This document shows, piece by piece, positions 35,055 through 44,809 of a DNA stretch of 64,000 nucleotides. The translations under genes were made by a program, and so were the position numbers. This stretch comes from Rhodopseudomonas palustris (lineage in GTDB: Bacteria > Pseudomonadota > Alphaproteobacteria > Rhizobiales > Xanthobacteraceae), in contig NZ_CP019966.1 of assembly GCF_003031265.1 (NCBI RefSeq), positions 372,001-436,000 on the forward strand, in the 5' to 3' direction. Each line of letters starts with the position of its first letter. Within the stretch, counting starts at the first letter, position 1. The notes below the pieces were generated by a model. The model had not been told where the DNA came from. It searched no databases and saw only the letters and a list, made by a program, of their open reading frames with translations.

Positions 35055-35804
35055 TCAGCGTAGCGCGGTGACCGCGGCGGCTTCGCCGGCGTGCAAGCGG
35101 AAGATCACGAATTTCTCGATCAGGATCGATTTCTGTTCGATCTGCTGCCACGAGAACCCTGCTTCCTGCGCCCAGGCTCTCAGCAGCGGAATGTTGGTGT
35201 CGGAGGACAGCAGCAACAACATCTCGCCGCCTGTTGCGAGATGCCGCCGCGCCGAGCCGAACAGGTCGCGGAGATGGCAGTAACCCGGGCCGGCGACCCA
35301 GGCGTGGTCGGCGATATCGACCGGCTCTCCTGCGAACGACGGCGGGCTCGAAATAATCAGGTCGAATCTCTCATCCGGAGTGACGGCCGAGAACAGGTTC
35401 GACAGCCGCGCCTCGACGCGATCGGCCACGCCGTTCGTCGCGGCGTTGATCCGGGCGGCGTGCACCGCGTTGGGATTGATGTCGAGCGCCACCACCTTGT
35501 CGGCGCCGGCCAGCGCGGCCGACAGCGCCAGAATGCCGGACCCGGTGCCGATTTCGACGGCGCGCTTACCCCGCAGGTCGAGCCGCCGCAGATGCGCCGC
35601 GAACATGCCGCTGGTGACGAACACGCCGGGATGAAACACCGACGGCGGCACCTCGAGCACGACGTCGCCGACGCGGGTGCGCCGGGTGCGCTTGCTGGAA
35701 AGAATGAAGGTGTGAGACGCCCAGTGGACGAATTTGCGGAACAGGGTGCGAGGCAGCGAGTAGCGGTCGGCCGTGGCTGGGCCACGCAGCGCTGAATCCG
35801 TCAA
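35055..35804 (-). CDS. class I SAM-dependent methyltransferase (PrmC/HemK-like, small-substrate domain)
   Basis: A protein of about 249 aa with the SAM-binding motif AVEIGTGSGILALSAALAG, the acidic VVALDINPNAV and the DLIISSPPSF motif, which corresponds to the NPPY of N-methyltransferases acting on glutamine, adenine or guanine. The exact substrate is unclear. No ATG fits: the frame opens with TTG at 35840, but a TTG at 35804 follows a GGGGGGA stretch and is preferred. It converges with the Lrp gene, 3 bp apart. Confidence 0.75.
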   Translation of the reverse strand: MTDSALRGPATADRYSLPRTLFRKFVHWASHTFILSSKRTRRTRVGDVVLEVPPSVFHPGVFVTSGMFAAHLRRLDLRGKRAVEIGTGSGILALSAALAGADKVVALDINPNAVHAARINAATNGVADRVEARLSNLFSAVTPDERFDLIISSPPSFAGEPVDIADHAWVAGPGYCHLRDLFGSARRHLATGGEMLLLLSSDTNIPLLRAWAQEAGFSWQQIEQKSILIEKFVIFRLHAGEAAAVTALR

Positions 35805-35909
35805 TGTTTCCCCCCAGCTTCGAGCCTGGTGGGGCGACAACGACGGTCCGGCGCTACCGTTCCTATGTGCGCCGGAGACGATGACGAAGCGATGGGATGC
35901 TGCGGGCGC

Positions 35910-36347
35910 TTAGTGCGCGAGCTGCTGCCTCACCCAGCGGACGATCTCTCCCGCCGGCATCGCGCCCGAGGTTCGGGCGCGCTCGCGGCCGTTCTCGAAC
36001 AGGATCATGGTCGGGATACCCTGAATGCCGAGCCGGCTGGCGATCTGCTGCTCGTTGTCGGAGTTCAGCTTGATCAGGCGGACGTTCGGCTCCAGCTCAT
36101 GCGCCGCCTGCTCATAAGCCGGCGCCATCGCCCGGCACGGCCCACACCACGGCGCCCAGACATCAACCAGCACCGGCACGCTGCTACGCGACACCTGCTT
36201 GTCGAACAGCTCACCGCTGACGTCGGCCGGATGGCCCTCGAATAGCTTATGACCGCACTTGCCGCATTTGCCATCCAGCGCCGGCCGCTGCTCCGGCAAC
36301 CGATTGACCCCGCCGCAATGCGTGCACACCACGAGATGGTCGGACAT
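35910..36347 (-). CDS. trxC: thioredoxin 2 with zinc-ribbon N-terminus
   Basis: A 145-aa thioredoxin. The N-terminus has two CxxC pairs (CTHCG and CGKCG) that bind zinc, followed by the thioredoxin fold with the redox site APWCGPCRAM and the cis-proline loop GIQGIPTM. This is the TrxC/Trx2 architecture, known for oxidative-stress defence and disulfide reduction in the cytosol. Complete, without oddities. Confidence 0.94.
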   Translation of the reverse strand: MSDHLVVCTHCGGVNRLPEQRPALDGKCGKCGHKLFEGHPADVSGELFDKQVSRSSVPVLVDVWAPWCGPCRAMAPAYEQAAHELEPNVRLIKLNSDNEQQIASRLGIQGIPTMILFENGRERARTSGAMPAGEIVRWVRQQLAH

Positions 36348-36384
36348 GGTCGGATCTCCTCGCCGATTATCTAGGTGTTCCCTT

Positions 36385-36472
36385 CGTCATTGCGAGGAGG
36401 CGAAGCCGACGACGCAATCCAGCGGCTCCGTGCACGAGGCCCGTGGATTGCTTCGCTGCGCTCGCAATGACG
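36385..36472. repeat. intergenic palindromic repeat (GTCATTGCGA family)
   Basis: CGTCATTGCGAG at the left and CTCGCAATGACG at the right are inverses, with inner CAATCCA/TGGATTG pairing. Same family as 3421-3500. It lies between trxC and the alcohol dehydrogenase gene. Confidence 0.85.
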
Positions 36473-36479
36473 GTAAGAG

Positions 36480-37463
36480 CTACGGCACCAGCACGGCGGC
36501 GCCGAGCAGTTCGCCGGCGCGGAGCTTGCCGAGCACGGCGCCGGCCTCGCGCAGCGGGAAGGCGTGGGTCTCGGTCCGGATGCCGGCCTGCTGCGCCACC
36601 TTCAGAAAATCGACACCGTCCTGCCGGGTGAGGTTGGCGACCGACACCAGCTGGCGTTCTTCCCACAGCAGGTCATACGGAAAGCTCGGGATGTCGCTCA
36701 TGTGGATGCCGGCGCACACCACGCGGCCGCCTTTGCGCACTGCCTTCAGCGCCGCCGGCACCAGGCTGCCGACCGGCGCATAGATGATCGCGGCATCGAG
36801 CGGCTGCGGCGGCAGCTCCTCCGAGGCGCCGGCCCATACGGCGCCGAGGCTGCGGGCGAAGTCCTGAGCGGCGCCATCGCCGCCGCGGGTGAAGGCATAT
36901 ACCTGCCGCCCCTGCCAGCGCGCGACCTGCGCCACGATGTGCCCGGCGGCGCCGAAGCCGTAGATGCCGAGCCGCTCGGCGTCTCCGGCGATCACCAGGG
37001 AACGCCAGCCGATCAGTCCGGCGCACAGCAGCGGCGCAATCGCAACGTCATCGCCGGCCTCGCCGAGCGGAAACGCGTAGCGCGCGTCGGCGATGGCGTG
37101 AGACGCAAAGCCGCCGTCGCGGGTGTAGCCGGTGAACAGCGGCGCGTCGCACAGATTCTCCATGCCGCTTCGACAGTAGCGACACACCCCGCAGGTGTGG
37201 CCGAGCCAGGGAATCCCGACCCGGTCGCCGATCTGGTGGGTGGTGACACCGGCGCCGATCGCCGCGACGCGGCCGACGATCTCATGGCCGGGAATGATCG
37301 GATAACGGATGTTCGGCAATTCGCCGTCGACGACATGGAGGTCGGTGCGGCAGACGCCGCAGGCACTCACCGTGACCAGCACCTCGCCGTCGCCCGGCTG
37401 TGGCGTGTCGCGCGATTGCCATTGCAGCGGCGTGCCCGGCGCCGTCAGCACCATCGCATCCAT
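36480..37463 (-). CDS. zinc-dependent alcohol dehydrogenase (MDR family)
   Basis: A 327-aa medium-chain dehydrogenase. Catalytic-zinc ligands are in SACGVCRTDLH and the GHEIVGRV block. Structural-zinc cysteines lie in CGVCRYCRSGMENLC, and the Rossmann loop is GIYGFGAAGHIVAQ. The latter pattern and the length fit the AdhA-like subgroup that oxidises primary alcohols with NAD. The neighbours give no substrate hint. Confidence 0.87.
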   Translation of the reverse strand: MDAMVLTAPGTPLQWQSRDTPQPGDGEVLVTVSACGVCRTDLHVVDGELPNIRYPIIPGHEIVGRVAAIGAGVTTHQIGDRVGIPWLGHTCGVCRYCRSGMENLCDAPLFTGYTRDGGFASHAIADARYAFPLGEAGDDVAIAPLLCAGLIGWRSLVIAGDAERLGIYGFGAAGHIVAQVARWQGRQVYAFTRGGDGAAQDFARSLGAVWAGASEELPPQPLDAAIIYAPVGSLVPAALKAVRKGGRVVCAGIHMSDIPSFPYDLLWEERQLVSVANLTRQDGVDFLKVAQQAGIRTETHAFPLREAGAVLGKLRAGELLGAAVLVP

Positions 37464-37539
37464 CGCGGGGCTCCAGGGTCGGAAAGATCAGATAGTATGG
37501 ATATAACGCGCGCGGCCTTATCGATCAAAGCCGAGCCGA

Positions 37540-37761
37540 TCAGCTCCGCTCGCGCGCCACCCAGTTTTCGCCCAGCTTGCGGTACTGTTTCTTCACCGCC
37601 GCCCAGGCGACGCGATGCGCGGTCGCTTCCTGCTCCTCCGCGCCGCGATCCTGGTACTCGGCGAAGGCGTTGTTGAAGGCCGCGATGTAGATCTCCTGCG
37701 CGTGCAGCGGCAGCCGGACTTGCAGCCCCGGCGGTAGATCGTCGGTAGAAGCATAAGGCAC
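37540..37761 (-). CDS. ChaB family protein
   Basis: A 73-aa protein with the ChaB pattern DLPPGLQVRLPLHAQEIY followed by FNNAFAEY and a C-terminal AWAAVKKQYRKLGENWV helix. ChaB was named as a regulator of the ChaA cation antiporter, but the role is poorly established. No chaA gene lies in the window. Small, complete and host-like in composition. Confidence 0.88.
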   Translation of the reverse strand: MPYASTDDLPPGLQVRLPLHAQEIYIAAFNNAFAEYQDRGAEEQEATAHRVAWAAVKKQYRKLGENWVARERS

Positions 37762-37993
37762 GCAGGCCCTCCCTTATCGCGCCGCTCCGCCGAGGAACTG
37801 GCGACGGTGATCGCCCGTTCCTGGGTCGTGCGGCGCTACCTGTTGCGACGCTCGCACCCGATTGCGGCAAGCTCGCGTCGCGGTGGGGGTGTTGACGCCG
37901 GTCAATCGGCCGGCTGGCCCAGGCTCCTAGACTGACGCCAGCCCGGCCGATCGGGCCCCGGCCAACAAAATAACAAGCACGGGGGAGATGGCG

Positions 37994-38716
37994 ATGACGT
38001 CTCCGGCTTCGGACTTGCCGCCGCTCAGCGGGCGGTCGTTCGCGGTGCTGCGCGAGTTGATGGTCGAGCGCCAGATTGCAGCGCGCGGCGTGCATGATCC
38101 GCGCGTGCTTGCCGCGATGCGCAAGGTGCCGCGCGAAGCCTTCCTGCCCGAACCGATGCGTGATCTGGCGTACGAAGACGCGCCGGTGCCGATCGCCGCC
38201 GAGCAGACGATGTCGCAGCCCTACATCGTGGCGCTGATGGTCGAGGCGCTGTTGCTGCAGGGCGACGACAACGTGCTCGAAATCGGTGCCGGCTCCGGCT
38301 ACGCCGCCGCGGTGCTCGGTGAGATCGCCGGTCACGTCACCACGGTCGAGCGGATCGCGGGGCTCGCGGACGCTGCGGCGGCAAGGCTCGCCGCGCTCGG
38401 CTACGGCGATGTCGACGTGCATCGCGGCGATGGCACCCGCGGTTGGCCTGCGGCCGCACCTTACGACGCGATCGTGGTTGCCGCCGGGGGGCCGCAGGTG
38501 CCGGAGTCGCTGAAGGCCCAGCTCAAGATCGGCGGGCGGCTGGTGATGCCGGTCGGGGCCGATCAGCACGCCCAGCAGCTGGTGCGGCTGACGCGGCTCG
38601 GCGAGGCCGATTTCAAGCGCGAGCATCTCGGCGACGTGCGTTTCGTGCCGCTGCTCGGCGCCGAAGGCTGGCAGCAGCCGGAGCCGGCCGGCAGGACGGC
38701 ACGGGACAAGGGATGA
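37994..38716 (+). CDS. pcm: protein-L-isoaspartate O-methyltransferase
   Basis: A 240-aa repair enzyme that methylates isoaspartyl residues in aged proteins. Motifs: PREAFLPE, the family block PIAAEQTMSQPYIVALM, SAM-binding VLEIGAGSGYAAAVLGE and DAIVVAAGGPQVPESL. The ATG at 37994 is chosen because GGGGGAG directly touches the ATG at 37988 but sits 6 nt from 37994. About 25 residues longer at the N-terminus than the E. coli enzyme. Confidence 0.93.
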   Translation: MTSPASDLPPLSGRSFAVLRELMVERQIAARGVHDPRVLAAMRKVPREAFLPEPMRDLAYEDAPVPIAAEQTMSQPYIVALMVEALLLQGDDNVLEIGAGSGYAAAVLGEIAGHVTTVERIAGLADAAAARLAALGYGDVDVHRGDGTRGWPAAAPYDAIVVAAGGPQVPESLKAQLKIGGRLVMPVGADQHAQQLVRLTRLGEADFKREHLGDVRFVPLLGAEGWQQPEPAGRTARDKG

Positions 38717-38878
38717 TCAGGGATGATCAACCTTGCGGAAGATCAGCATTGCCCGATCTTCATCGGTCTGGAACAAAGGCGGTGCTAAAGTTCGAGGATT
38801 GGCCGTCGGCGCTCGTCACGGCCTCCCCTCATGACCACTTCGAATCAAATCCAACAAGACGCAGCCGGGGAGCGCGAC

Positions 38879-39703
38879 ATGATCAAGGATCTCATCGTCA
38901 ATCTCGAACGTAGCACGGATCGCCAGCAGATCACCGACATCGCGCTCGGCGTCGCCGAGCTGTTCGGCGCTCATGTGGCCGGCTGCTGCTTCGCCTATGA
39001 TTCGCTGCCGAGCTTCACGATGCCGGACTTTCCGTCCGACGTGCTGAGCAAGATGCTGGCGGCGAGCGAAGAAGCGGCGCGCGCTGCGGTCGCCCAGTTC
39101 GAAGCCGCCTGCAAACGCGAGGGCGTCTCGGCCGAGCATCATCTGCTCGAGACCGCCTATGGCACTTCGGGACGTTTCCCCAAGCTGGCGCGCCGGTTCG
39201 ATCTGTCGGTGATCATGCAGTCCGACGCCGAGAACGGCGACAACGACATTCTGATCGAGCAGGTGCTGTTCGACTCCGGCCGGCCGCTGCTGATCGTGCC
39301 TTACATCCAGAAGACCCCGGTCAAGCTCGATCGCGTGATCTGCTGCTGGGACGGCAGCCGCGCCGCGACCCGCGCCATCAACGACGCCAAGCCGTTCCTG
39401 CGCCGCGCCGGCCAGGTCGAACTGGTGATCGTGCGCGACCACAAGGTCCGCGATCCCAACGAACTGCGCGGCATCGAGATGGCCAATCACTTGGCGCGCT
39501 ACGACGTCAAGGTCGACATCAAGACCATCACGGCGCCCGATATCGGCGTCTCCGGCACTATTCTGTCGCACGTCGCCGACACCTCGGCCGACCTGTTGGT
39601 GATGGGCGGCTACGGCCACTCCCGCCTGCGCGAATTCGTGCTCGGCGGCGTTACCCGCGAGATGCTGGCGTCGATGACCGTGCCGGTGCTGATGTCGCAT
39701 TGA
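38879..39703 (+). CDS. tandem-domain universal stress protein
   Basis: A 274-aa UspA-type protein. The N-terminal domain begins MIKDLIVNLERSTDRQQI. The C-terminal domain carries the ATP-binding-type signature LLVMGGYGHSRLREFVLGGVTREML. The start at 38879 is supported by GGGGAG at 38867-38872; an ATG at 38831 has no Shine-Dalgarno. Such proteins respond to starvation or hypoxia in relatives. No specific partner is seen. Confidence 0.88.
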   Translation: MIKDLIVNLERSTDRQQITDIALGVAELFGAHVAGCCFAYDSLPSFTMPDFPSDVLSKMLAASEEAARAAVAQFEAACKREGVSAEHHLLETAYGTSGRFPKLARRFDLSVIMQSDAENGDNDILIEQVLFDSGRPLLIVPYIQKTPVKLDRVICCWDGSRAATRAINDAKPFLRRAGQVELVIVRDHKVRDPNELRGIEMANHLARYDVKVDIKTITAPDIGVSGTILSHVADTSADLLVMGGYGHSRLREFVLGGVTREMLASMTVPVLMSH

Positions 39704-39737
39704 CGCGGTCGTTCGGCATCCTGGCCGAACTCTCGAT

Positions 39738-39923
39738 CGTCATTGCGAGCAAGGCAACGAAGCCATTCAAGTCACCGTCATTCCGGGGCGCGCGCAGCGC
39801 GAACCCGGAATGACGAGATTGTTGCGCACCAGGACGTTTCCACCACGTCGGGATTCCGGGTTCGCTTGCTACGCAAGCGCCCCGGAATGACCGCTGGATT
39901 GCTTCGCTTCGCTCGCAATGACG
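39738..39923. repeat. nested palindromic repeats (two families)
   Basis: The outer arms CGTCATTGCGAGC and GCTCGCAATGACG belong to the family at 3421 and 36385. Between them, 39776-39891 holds a complete second palindrome (CGTCATTCCGGGGCGC ... GCGCCCCGGAATGAC), the family also seen at 60291-60412. The layout suggests that one element was inserted into the other. Confidence 0.8.
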
Positions 39924-39944
39924 GAAGTGCGTAGCGAAGTAATC

Positions 39945-41225
39945 CTACACGCATGGCCGAATATACGGCCGGTTGATCTCCCATAGCTCGTCGAGGATCT
40001 TCTCGGCCGCGACCGCCGAGTTGACCACCGGGTCGATCAGCAGCGCCTGCAGGGCCAGTTCTTTCGAGGCGTGGACGGCGGCTTCGACGGCGAGCTGCTG
40101 CACGCTGGCCTGCATCAGCATCAGCTTGGCGATCGGGTCGGGCAGCGGGCCGAGCGACACCGGATGCACGCCGGCCGCGTCCACCGTCACCGGGACTTCG
40201 ACGGCGAGCTCCGCCGGCAGGTTGGGGATCACGCCGCGATTGAGCACGATGCCGGACTCGATGAAGCGCTTCTGGTTGTGCAGCATCGCGGCGATCACCG
40301 CGGCGCCGCGCTCGCCCGAGGGCTCGGTCCACCACTGCGGAATCGGCATCGTGCCGCCGAGCACGCCGTTCATCTGGGTGAGGAATTCGCCGCGCCAGCG
40401 TTCGTCCTGGTCGAAATCGTAGCCCTTCTCGCCGGCTTCCCAGCCATACGGCAGATACTCGCCGAGATGATCGTCGCTGCAGGTCAGCCAGTAGCCGAAC
40501 GCGCGATACAGCCGCCGCGTGAACCGCCAGGCATCCGGATCGAAGCTCTGCTCGGCGGCGCGAAACCGCGGATACAGATCCTCGCCGGTGTCGCGGTGGC
40601 GGATTTCTGTCAGACACTGGAAGTGATTGAGCCCGGCGCCCCAGACTTCGATCTCGTCGCGCGGCATCTGCATGATGTAGGCGACCGCGTCGCGGCCCAT
40701 GAAGATGCCGTGACACAGCCCGATGTGGCGCACCTTGGTGTAGCGGCCGAGCGCCAGAATGATCCGGCTTTCCGGATTGGAGTAGTTGAGGAACAGCGCG
40801 TTCGGGCACAGCTCCTCGATGTCGCGGATGAAGTCGAACACCAGCGGCAGTGTGCGCAGCGTGAAGAACAATCCGCCGGGGCCGCCGTTCTCGCCGAGAG
40901 TGTGACGGATGCCGTGCTTCTTCGGCACCTCGAAGTCCTGCTTCCAGAGCCGGTTGCGATCGATCGCGGTGGCGTTGATGACGAACCCGGCGCCATCCAG
41001 CGCGGGGCGGCGGTCGGTGGTCTGCTCGATGATCAGTCCGGCACCGGACCTTGCGTTCATCAGCTTCGCCAGCTCGGTCATTCGACCGAGCGTTGCCGGA
41101 TTGCGTCCGACCAGCGTCAGCGTCGAACCGGCCAGCACCGGCGACGCAAACAGGTCACGAAACATGCTGAGACCGAACGACGCACTGGAGGCGCCGAGGA
41201 ACACGATCTTGGTGGTGTTGGTCAT
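39945..41225 (-). CDS. glycoside hydrolase family 4 protein (alpha-galactosidase/alpha-glucosidase type)
   Basis: A 426-aa GH4 enzyme. These hydrolyse glycosides by an NAD- and Mn-dependent redox mechanism in the cytosol. The N-terminal Rossmann strand [13 protein letters not shown] binds NAD, [12 protein letters not shown] [11 protein letters not shown] and LNYSNPES are substrate-loop motifs, and LCHG carries the metal-binding Cys-His. GLNHF is also typical. MelA-type specificity is likely but not certain. It diverges from pfkB, which would fit sugar catabolism. Confidence 0.85.
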   Translation of the reverse strand: MTNTTKIVFLGASSASFGLSMFRDLFASPVLAGSTLTLVGRNPATLGRMTELAKLMNARSGAGLIIEQTTDRRPALDGAGFVINATAIDRNRLWKQDFEVPKKHGIRHTLGENGGPGGLFFTLRTLPLVFDFIRDIEELCPNALFLNYSNPESRIILALGRYTKVRHIGLCHGIFMGRDAVAYIMQMPRDEIEVWGAGLNHFQCLTEIRHRDTGEDLYPRFRAAEQSFDPDAWRFTRRLYRAFGYWLTCSDDHLGEYLPYGWEAGEKGYDFDQDERWRGEFLTQMNGVLGGTMPIPQWWTEPSGERGAAVIAAMLHNQKRFIESGIVLNRGVIPNLPAELAVEVPVTVDAAGVHPVSLGPLPDPIAKLMLMQASVQQLAVEAAVHASKELALQALLIDPVVNSAVAAEKILDELWEINRPYIRPCV

Positions 41226-41296
41226 CTCAAGTCGCCTCCGCCGGCAGGCCGGTTAGCCGCGTGGAGCGGGCAGATCCGCGCACGGGCTTTCGCCTG

Positions 41297-41428
41297 CTAC
41301 TCCGCTGCGAACGGATCTGAAGTGAACCGCAGCGGTTCGGGCACGGTCTTGACGCCGATCAACGGCACCGGCACATCGCCACGCCACACTGACTGCCCGC
41401 CCGCCTGTCGAAATTTCCTCAAAAGCAT
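41297..41428 (-). CDS. possible small protein, 43 aa
   Basis: An ORF starting MLLRKFRQAGGQSVWRGDV and ending PLRFTSDPFAAE in the 224-bp space between GH4 and pfkB. Composition is protein-like, but there is no clear Shine-Dalgarno, and the frame continues into the antisense shadow of pfkB. Reported as uncertain. Confidence 0.2.
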   Translation of the reverse strand: MLLRKFRQAGGQSVWRGDVPVPLIGVKTVPEPLRFTSDPFAAE

Positions 41429-41449
41429 CAAACCGGAGTGCGCCCCGCG

Positions 41450-42388
41450 ATGGTCGACATCGTCACCCTTACGCCCAATCCTGCGATCGACCTGTCGACG
41501 TCGGTCGAGCGTTTGGTGCCGAGCCGCAAGCTGCGCTGCGCGGCGCAGAAGCGCGATCCCGGCGGTGGTGGTATCAACGTGGCGCGGGTGGTGAAGCGGT
41601 TCGGCGGTGACGTCGAGGCGATCTTTCCGGCCGGCGGCTTCACCGGCAAGCTGCTCAAGCTGCTGCTCGACGAAGAGAACGTGCCGAGCCGGATCGTCGA
41701 AGCGGTTGCCGAGACGCGCGAGGACTTCTCGGTCAGCGAGAACGCCACCGGCGAACAATACCGCTTCGTGCTGCCCGGGCTGCCGCTCGCCGAGCACGAA
41801 TGGCGCGGCATGCTCGATGCCTTGGCGGCGACCTCGCCGGCGCCCAAGATCGTGATCGGCAGCGGCAGCCTGCCGCCCGGCGTGCCGGTCGATTTCTACG
41901 CGCAGGCTGCTGCGGTGGCCAAGCAGCTCGGCGCCAAGTTCTTCCTCGATACCTCCGGCAAGCCGCTGACCGCGGCGCTGGCGCAGGGCGTCACCCTGAT
42001 CAAGCCGAACCTGCGCGAGATGCAGGAGCTCGCCGGCCGTCCGCTCGGCTGCGAGAAGGAATGGGTCGACGCCGCGCGCGCGCATATCGCGGCCGGCCAG
42101 GTCGAGATCGTGGCGCTGTCGCTCGGCCATCTCGGCGCGCTGCTGGTCACCAAGGACCAGGCGCTGCGCTCGCCGGCACTGCCGGTGACCCCGGTGTCGA
42201 CGGTCGGGGCCGGCGACAGCTTCCTCGGGGCCATCGCGCATCGGCTGGCGCAAGGCGGGTCGATCGCAGACGCCTTCCGGCTCGGCCTCGCGGCGGGCTC
42301 GGCGACCCTGACGGTGCACGGCACGCAATTGTGCGGCCCGGACGAGGTCGAGCGGCTTTACGCCCAGGTGATCATCGAGCCGATCTGA
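41450..42388 (+). CDS. pfkB: PfkB-family 6-phosphofructokinase / 1-phosphofructokinase
   Basis: A 312-aa ribokinase-fold sugar kinase. It shows TLTPNPAIDLSTSV at the N-terminus, GGGGINVARVVKRFGG and the C-terminal catalytic motif STVGAGDSFLGAIAH with the base Asp. This fits PfkB/FruK/LacC, which phosphorylate fructose phosphates or tagatose phosphate. No fru PTS genes are present, so PfkB is favoured. ATG at 41450 is preferred over GTG at 41438, with CCGGAG upstream. Confidence 0.88.
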   Translation: MVDIVTLTPNPAIDLSTSVERLVPSRKLRCAAQKRDPGGGGINVARVVKRFGGDVEAIFPAGGFTGKLLKLLLDEENVPSRIVEAVAETREDFSVSENATGEQYRFVLPGLPLAEHEWRGMLDALAATSPAPKIVIGSGSLPPGVPVDFYAQAAAVAKQLGAKFFLDTSGKPLTAALAQGVTLIKPNLREMQELAGRPLGCEKEWVDAARAHIAAGQVEIVALSLGHLGALLVTKDQALRSPALPVTPVSTVGAGDSFLGAIAHRLAQGGSIADAFRLGLAAGSATLTVHGTQLCGPDEVERLYAQVIIEPI

Positions 42389-42493
42389 CGACATACGAGG
42401 CCCCGCGCGGGTTTTGCCGCGCGGCCCAGGAACTGTTCGCGGAACCCTTGGTTGACGTGCGCAAAGGCTGGCGGCGCGTTGCCAGGAGTTCGC

Positions 42494-44809
42494 ATGTCCC
42501 AAGACGAGTCCCGACTTCACGACACCGACATCCCCGATCCCGCCGACGGCACGGTGGCGTATGACGGCCCGGCCGGCGGCTGGGGCTCGCTGCAGGGGAT
42601 CAGCCGGATCTTCGGCAAGGAGTGGAGTTCGCCCGCCGCGATCGAAACGCTGATGCGCCAGAACAAGCCGAAAGGCTTCATGTGCGTGTCGTGCTCCTGG
42701 GCCAAGCCCGCCGACTATCACACCTTCGAATTCTGCGAGAACGGCGCCAAGGCGACGCTGTGGGAGCTGACCAGCGCGCGCTGCACGCCGGAATTCTTCG
42801 CCGAGCACAGCGTCACCGAGCTGCGCGGCTGGTCCGACTACGACCTCGAAATGCAGGGCCGGCTCACCCACCCGATGCGCTACGACGCCGCGACCGATCA
42901 CTACGTGCCGTGTTCGTGGGACGAGGCGTTTCAGGCGATCGGCGAGCATTTGCGCGCGCTCGATCCGAAGTCGGTGGTGTTCTATGCGTCCGGCCGCGCC
43001 AGCCTGGAGACGTCGTATCTCTACGCGCTGTTCGCGCGGCTGTACGGCACCAACAACCTCCCCGACAGCTCCAACATGTGCCACGAGACCACCTCGGTGG
43101 CGCTGAAGAAGCTACTCGGCGTCGGCGTGGGCACGGTGGTGTTCGACGATCTGTCGAACTGCGACGCGATGTTCTTCTTCGGCCAGAACACCGGCTCGAA
43201 CAGCCCGCGTTTTCTGCATCCGCTGCAGGAGGCGGCCAAGCGCGGCGTCGAGATCATCACCTTCAATCCGGTGCGCGAGAAGGGTCTCGAAAGCTTCGTC
43301 AATCCGCAGAACCCGGCCGAGATGCTGACCGGCCGCGAGACCAAGATCAGCAGCCAATATCACCAGGTCAAAGCCGGCGGCGATGTCGCGGTGCTGATCG
43401 GCCTGTGCAAGCACGTGTTCGCGCGCGACGATGAAGCCAAGCGCGAGGGCCGCCGCGTGCTCGACGTCGATTTCATCGAAGCGCACACCCATGGGCTCGA
43501 CGAGTTCGAGGCCAAGGTGCGCGCCACCTCGTGGGACGAGATCGAGCGCGAGTCCAGTCTCAGCCGCGTGGCCATCGAGGCGGCGGGCGACGTCTATGTG
43601 AAGGCCGATCGGGTGATCGGCATCTACGGCATGGGGCTGACCCAGCACGCCCACGGCTTCTTGAATGTCGCGATGTTCGTCAATCTGCTGTTGCTGAAGG
43701 GCAATATCGGCCGCGACGGCACCGGCATCTCGCCGGTGCGCGGCCATTCCAACGTGCAGGGCCAGCGCACCGTCGGCATTTCCGAAAAGCCCGAGCTGGT
43801 GCCGCTGGACAAGATGGCCGAGCAGTTCGGTTTCTCTCCGCCGCGCGACAAGGGCATGAATACGGTCGAAGCCTGCCACGGCATTCTGGCGGGCAAGGTC
43901 GGTGCCTTCATCGGCCTTGGCGGCAATTTCGTTCGCGCCATCCCGGAGCGCGACGCGATGGAAGCTGCCTGGACGCGGATGCAGCTCACCGTGCAGATCG
44001 CCACCAAGCTGAACCGCAGCCATCTCATCAACGGCAAGTCCGCCTACCTGCTGCCCTGCCTCGGCCGCACCGAACAGGACATCCAGGCCGGCGGCCCGCA
44101 GGCGGTGACGATGGAAGACACTTTCAGCTGCATCCAGGGCTCGATCGGGCTGCGCAAGCCGGCGAGCGAGCATCTGAAGTCGGAGCTTGCGATCGTCGCC
44201 GGCATCGCCAAGGCGACACTGCCGGGCGGCAACCCGAAGCTGAGATGGGACGACTGGGTTGGCGACTATGGGCTGGTCCGCGACCTGATCGAGCAGAGCT
44301 ACCCGGAGATGTTCGGCGACTTCAACGCGCGGATGTTCACGCACGGTGGTTTCTACAAGGGCAACGCGGCGCGCGAGCGGATCTGGAAGACCGAGAGCGG
44401 CAAGGCGGAGTTCACGACGCCGGACCGGTTGAATTCGATCGGCTTCGATGAAGCGCCCGGCCGCTACCGGCTGATCACGATGCGCTCCAACGACCAGTTC
44501 AACACCACGGTCTATGGCATGAGCGACCGGCTGCGCGGCATCGAGGGCCGCCGCGACGTGCTGCTGATCAATCCGGACGAGATGGCCAAGGCGGGCCTCA
44601 CCGAAGGCCAGCAAGTGTGGCTCGAAGGCGACGCCGGCGATGGCGTGCATCGCGAGGCCGGGCCGCTTGTTGTCACGCCGTTCAAGCTGCCCGACGGCTG
44701 CTTGGGGGCCTATTACCCGGAGATGAATTCGCTGATGCCGGTGTGGCACCATGACGGGCCATCGAAGACGCCGGCAGCCAAATCGGTGCCGGTGCGGATC
44801 CGGACCTGA
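42494..44809 (+). CDS. FdhF/YdeP-family molybdopterin oxidoreductase
   Basis: A 771-aa molybdopterin enzyme of the YdeP/FdhF-like group. An N-terminal CVSCSWAKP is followed by the pterin domain with SSNMCHETTSVALKKLLGVG and FGQNTGSNSPRFLHPL, then GIYGMGLTQHAHG and PVRGHSNVQGQRTVG. The C-terminal molydopterin-dinucleotide domain has TMRSNDQFNTTVYG. The family is annotated as formate dehydrogenase-like, but the true substrate is unknown; E. coli YdeP is linked to acid resistance. The AGGAG Shine-Dalgarno at 42484-42488 fixes the start at 42494. Confidence 0.87.
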   Translation: MSQDESRLHDTDIPDPADGTVAYDGPAGGWGSLQGISRIFGKEWSSPAAIETLMRQNKPKGFMCVSCSWAKPADYHTFEFCENGAKATLWELTSARCTPEFFAEHSVTELRGWSDYDLEMQGRLTHPMRYDAATDHYVPCSWDEAFQAIGEHLRALDPKSVVFYASGRASLETSYLYALFARLYGTNNLPDSSNMCHETTSVALKKLLGVGVGTVVFDDLSNCDAMFFFGQNTGSNSPRFLHPLQEAAKRGVEIITFNPVREKGLESFVNPQNPAEMLTGRETKISSQYHQVKAGGDVAVLIGLCKHVFARDDEAKREGRRVLDVDFIEAHTHGLDEFEAKVRATSWDEIERESSLSRVAIEAAGDVYVKADRVIGIYGMGLTQHAHGFLNVAMFVNLLLLKGNIGRDGTGISPVRGHSNVQGQRTVGISEKPELVPLDKMAEQFGFSPPRDKGMNTVEACHGILAGKVGAFIGLGGNFVRAIPERDAMEAAWTRMQLTVQIATKLNRSHLINGKSAYLLPCLGRTEQDIQAGGPQAVTMEDTFSCIQGSIGLRKPASEHLKSELAIVAGIAKATLPGGNPKLRWDDWVGDYGLVRDLIEQSYPEMFGDFNARMFTHGGFYKGNAARERIWKTESGKAEFTTPDRLNSIGFDEAPGRYRLITMRSNDQFNTTVYGMSDRLRGIEGRRDVLLINPDEMAKAGLTEGQQVWLEGDAGDGVHREAGPLVVTPFKLPDGCLGAYYPEMNSLMPVWHHDGPSKTPAAKSVPVRIRT

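Noticed and set aside
43112-44752. A 546-codon frame opposite the molybdoenzyme
   Set aside because: Shadow of a well-supported gene, with no recognisable motif.
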